The position numbers were made by a program, and so were the translations under genes. From UBA10161 sp964581105 (lineage in GTDB: Archaea > Micrarchaeota > Micrarchaeia > Anstonellales > Anstonellaceae), in contig CAZOMB010000025.1 of the NCBI GenBank assembly GCA_964581105.1, forward strand, positions 1 to 14,060: a stretch of DNA of 14,060 nt, in the 5' to 3' direction. This document shows positions 12,821 through 14,060 of this stretch, one piece after another. Numbering within the stretch: the first letter of the stretch is position 1; each line of letters begins with the position of its first letter. Under the pieces are notes generated by a model. The model was given only the letters and a program-made list of their open reading frames with translations, was not told the DNA's origin and ran no database searches.

Positions 12821-13635
12821 CTTTTTGCAGCTTCTTCCTCCCACTTCCTTTTTTTGATTTCTTCCTTCATCTTAATCTCTGCTTCTATCCCTCTTATTCT
12901 CTTGAGAAGAAATTTGTGTATCCCGCTGCCATACTGCATTGCCTTTTTCTTCCTGTCAATTGCATCTTTTGGAACCCCTAATTCTTTAGCTATTTTCCTG
13001 AGAAGGGGCTTTTTGTCAGTCCTTGTGCCAAGCCTTTCCTTTAATGGCCTTGAGAGCACTGCTTTTGCAAAAGGCGGGTACAAGAAAGGATATGCTGCCC
13101 TCATGCCAAAGTTTTTTGCAACCAAATCCTGTGCATCACAATCGCCAGATGGCAGTTTCTTTATTTCCTTTTCAAGCATTTTTTCAAGCCTTTTTCCCTT
13201 GTACCTGAAATACCGGTCATAGCCAATGAAAAGCTCCTCAGCACCAGAGCCTGAGAGTATCATCCACTTGCCTGCCCTGGCAGCCACCCTGCAGCATGAG
13301 AAAACAGGGACCATGAGCTCAACCTTGAGAAGGTCCCCCTGCTTTATCTTGTAGCACTTTTTGTATACTCTTACTATTTCCTCCTCGCTTAGCACAACTT
13401 CCTGGTGGGGAAGGTCAAGCTCAGCTGCTATTCTTTTTGCAGCCTCAAGGTCAGAGCTTCCCTCAACGCCTGCAGTGACCAATAAGGGAGTGGAATAATG
13501 CTTTGCAACTGTGGCAATTGCAGCGCTGTCAAGCCCTCCTGAGAAAAGTATTGCAACCTCTCCCTGGCAGGTGTCCCTAACTCCGTCTCTGAACAATTGC
13601 GTAAGCTTTGAAACCATGTGTATCACATCGAGCAT
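12799..13635 (-). CDS. stand-alone asparagine-synthetase-like ATP-pyrophosphatase
   Basis: This 278-residue protein corresponds to the C-terminal synthetase half of AsnB. The PP-loop FSGGLDSAAIA (about 31-41) binds ATP, and ILSGSGAEELFIGYDRYFRY (about 126-145) is the second AsnB block, including the GxGxDE-like GSGAEE and GYDRY. The KKPLLRKIAKELGVPKDAIDRKKKAMQYGSG segment (about 206-236) is also AsnB-typical. The N-terminal glutaminase domain with its Cys1 nucleophile is missing, so ammonia would have to come from elsewhere or the substrate differs. The tail is a Lys/Glu-rich helix ending KRKKRKTG. The start may be 13635 or the internal ATG at 13617; TTTTTATT near 13645 would fit a leaderless start at 13617. 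It lies 28 nt downstream of tRNA-Arg on the same strand. The true product (asparagine or another amidated or adenylated compound) is unknown. Confidence 0.82.
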   Translation of the reverse strand: MLDVIHMVSKLTQLFRDGVRDTCQGEVAILFSGGLDSAAIATVAKHYSTPLLVTAGVEGSSDLEAAKRIAAELDLPHQEVVLSEEEIVRVYKKCYKIKQGDLLKVELMVPVFSCCRVAARAGKWMILSGSGAEELFIGYDRYFRYKGKRLEKMLEKEIKKLPSGDCDAQDLVAKNFGMRAAYPFLYPPFAKAVLSRPLKERLGTRTDKKPLLRKIAKELGVPKDAIDRKKKAMQYGSGIHKFLLKRIRGIEAEIKMKEEIKKRKWEEEAAKRKKRKTG

Positions 13636-13678
13636 GAAGAATAAAAACTAATCTAATGGAAAGCGGGCCCGGAGAGAT

Positions 13679-13729
13679 TTGTTCGACCTTTTTGGTGAAG
13701 CTTTTTGCGCCGAAGGCGGAAAAAGGTTC
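13679..13729 (-). other. tRNA-Arg T-loop intron (position 57/58 or 58/59), 51 nt
   Basis: The bulge-helix-bulge is near canonical. GTTC (13735-13732) pairs with intron GAAC (13684-13681). The bulges are AAG and AAA, and ACC plus five T pair with five A plus GGT to form the intron stem, which is capped by CGCC-TTC-GGCG. Cutting AA^G and AA^A restores TTCAAAT. Its sequence resembles the T-loop intron of tRNA-Lys (ACCTTTTT... AAAAAGCTyCACCAAAAA). Confidence 0.85.
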
Positions 13730-13750
13730 TTGAACTCTCGACCTTCACCT

Positions 13751-13869
13751 TTCTCCCAACAATCAGGGAAAAAGTCTAGTTTTCCGAGACACGCATTCCG
13801 CAAGCGGAATGGTGCGTCTTTCTGCGTTAGCAGAAAGGACGACGCTTTTCGATGCGTCGAAAAGGGTTC
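13751..13869 (-). other. tRNA-Arg anticodon-loop intron (position 37/38), 119 nt
   Basis: Exon CTCC (13875-13872) pairs with intron GGAG (13756-13753). The bulges TAG and AAA are cut as TA^G and AA^A, a canonical central motif. The intron carries four hairpins: 13845-13864 (8 bp, CTTTTCGA/TCGAAAAG), 13818-13837 (8 bp), 13794-13811 (8 bp, 2-nt loop) and 13767-13785 (6 bp, GGAAAA/TTTTCC). No coding content is evident. Confidence 0.88.
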
Positions 13870-13932
13870 TAGGAGAGTGCCGCTCTATCCAAGCTGAGCT
13901 ACGAGCCCGTGACAATAAATCGGGTAAATTAT

Positions 13933-13941
13933 CTTTATAAG
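13933..13941. promoter_or_regulatory. shared TATA box for tRNA-Arg and the rightmost gene
   Basis: CTTTATAAG reads as CTTATAAAG on the other strand. It is centred about 29 nt upstream of tRNA-Arg (13908, minus) and about 26 nt upstream of the plus-strand ATG at 13963. A single near-palindromic box thus has the right spacing for both, and the plus-strand gene would be leaderless. Confidence 0.6.
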
Positions 13942-13962
13942 CATAAGGCATATAGCAAAAGC

Positions 13963-14060
13963 ATGGGAAATTCAAGGGCACCATACATATTTTTTGTGCT
14001 TTTAATGCTGGTTTTCAATGGGCTTATTCTATTTACTCCTTATTTGGCAATGCAGCAAGA
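13963..14060 (+). CDS. membrane protein, N-terminal part (runs off right edge)
   Basis: The frame from ATG 13963 is open to the window end and gives 32 residues. A short polar start (MGNSRAP) is followed by a hydrophobic segment of about 20 residues (YIFFVLLMLVFNGLILFTPY) and then LAMQQ. The correctly spaced TATA box, with the ATG at the expected transcription start, makes this a probable leaderless gene for a membrane or exported protein. A TM start ending in a PYLA turn is seen in some small archaeal membrane families, but too little is present to name one. Confidence 0.6.
   Translation, partial: MGNSRAPYIFFVLLMLVFNGLILFTPYLAMQQ

Larger units (their letters stand above)
13664..13908 (-). 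tRNA. tRNA-Arg(CCU) with two introns
   Basis: Read on the minus strand, 75 nt remain after removal of two introns. The acceptor stem GGGCTCG (13908-13902) pairs with CGGGCCC (13671-13665) with one G-U pair, and the discriminator is G13664 with no encoded CCA. The D stem is GCTC/GAGC. The anticodon stem is GCACT/GGTGA with a G-A mismatch at 27-43. The loop is CTCCTAA with anticodon CCT (13873-13871). The variable loop is AGGTC. The T stem GAGAG (13739-13735) pairs with CTCTC (13676-13672), giving the loop TTCAAAT. The exons are 13908-13870, 13750-13730 and 13678-13664. CTTATAAAG lies 25-33 nt upstream. The first 20 nt differ from tRNA-Lys at a single base. Confidence 0.9.

Noticed and set aside
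13679..13897. Plus-strand 72-residue and minus-strand 73-residue open frames over the tRNA-Arg region
   Set aside because: Both run through tRNA exons and intron hairpins and have no ribosome site or recognisable motif.
1..14060. CRISPR arrays or rRNA genes
   Set aside because: No regularly spaced repeats and no rRNA-like conserved stretches were seen on either strand.

Overview
The window is archaeal. It contains fibrillarin without eukaryotic extensions, an archaeal-type UMP kinase, a Dph2 diphthamide enzyme, a translin-family protein, an Lrp-type regulator divergent from glutamine synthetase, TATA-box promoters, leaderless or short-leader genes, and two tRNA genes that each carry two introns. 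The density of small genes and the disrupted tRNAs would fit a DPANN-type lineage (for example Diapherotrites or Micrarchaeota), but that placement is an inference; only 'Archaea' is well supported.

Layout. Positions 1-217 (-) are the start of glutamine synthetase, divergent from an Lrp/AsnC regulator (361-807, +). A translin-family gene (822-1391, -) and UMP kinase (1464-2141, +) follow. Positions 2150-5504 (-) are a two-gene unit: a single-chain restriction-methyltransferase and a CPBP membrane protease. Positions 5565-10952 (-) are five tightly packed co-directional genes: PEP synthase, an FKBP lipoprotein, Dph2, a small membrane protein, and a P-loop kinase/dCMP deaminase fusion. They are probably one operon read from a TATA box at about 11003.

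That same TATA box also serves tRNA-Lys(UUU) (11031-11255, +), which is followed 20 nt later by fibrillarin (11276-11932, +). Positions 11933-12784 hold two successive copies of one arrangement: TATA box, a structured 5' leader of about 190-210 nt, a GAGGTG ribosome site and a 60-residue protein. The two proteins are unrelated. At the right end, on the minus strand, tRNA-Arg(CCU) (13664-13908) is followed by a stand-alone asparagine-synthetase-like domain (12799-13635). A membrane protein begins at 13963 (+) and runs off the window.

Two things stand out. First, the duplicated leader RNA starts with the same 13 nt, has a supported helix next to that start, and ends in an A-tract/T-tract/A-tract arrangement that can form either of two exclusive hairpins just before the ribosome site; it looks like an undescribed cis-regulatory RNA. 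Second, both tRNA genes are split twice, in the anticodon loop and in the T-loop. Their T-loop introns are recognisably related, suggesting intron spread between different tRNA genes.
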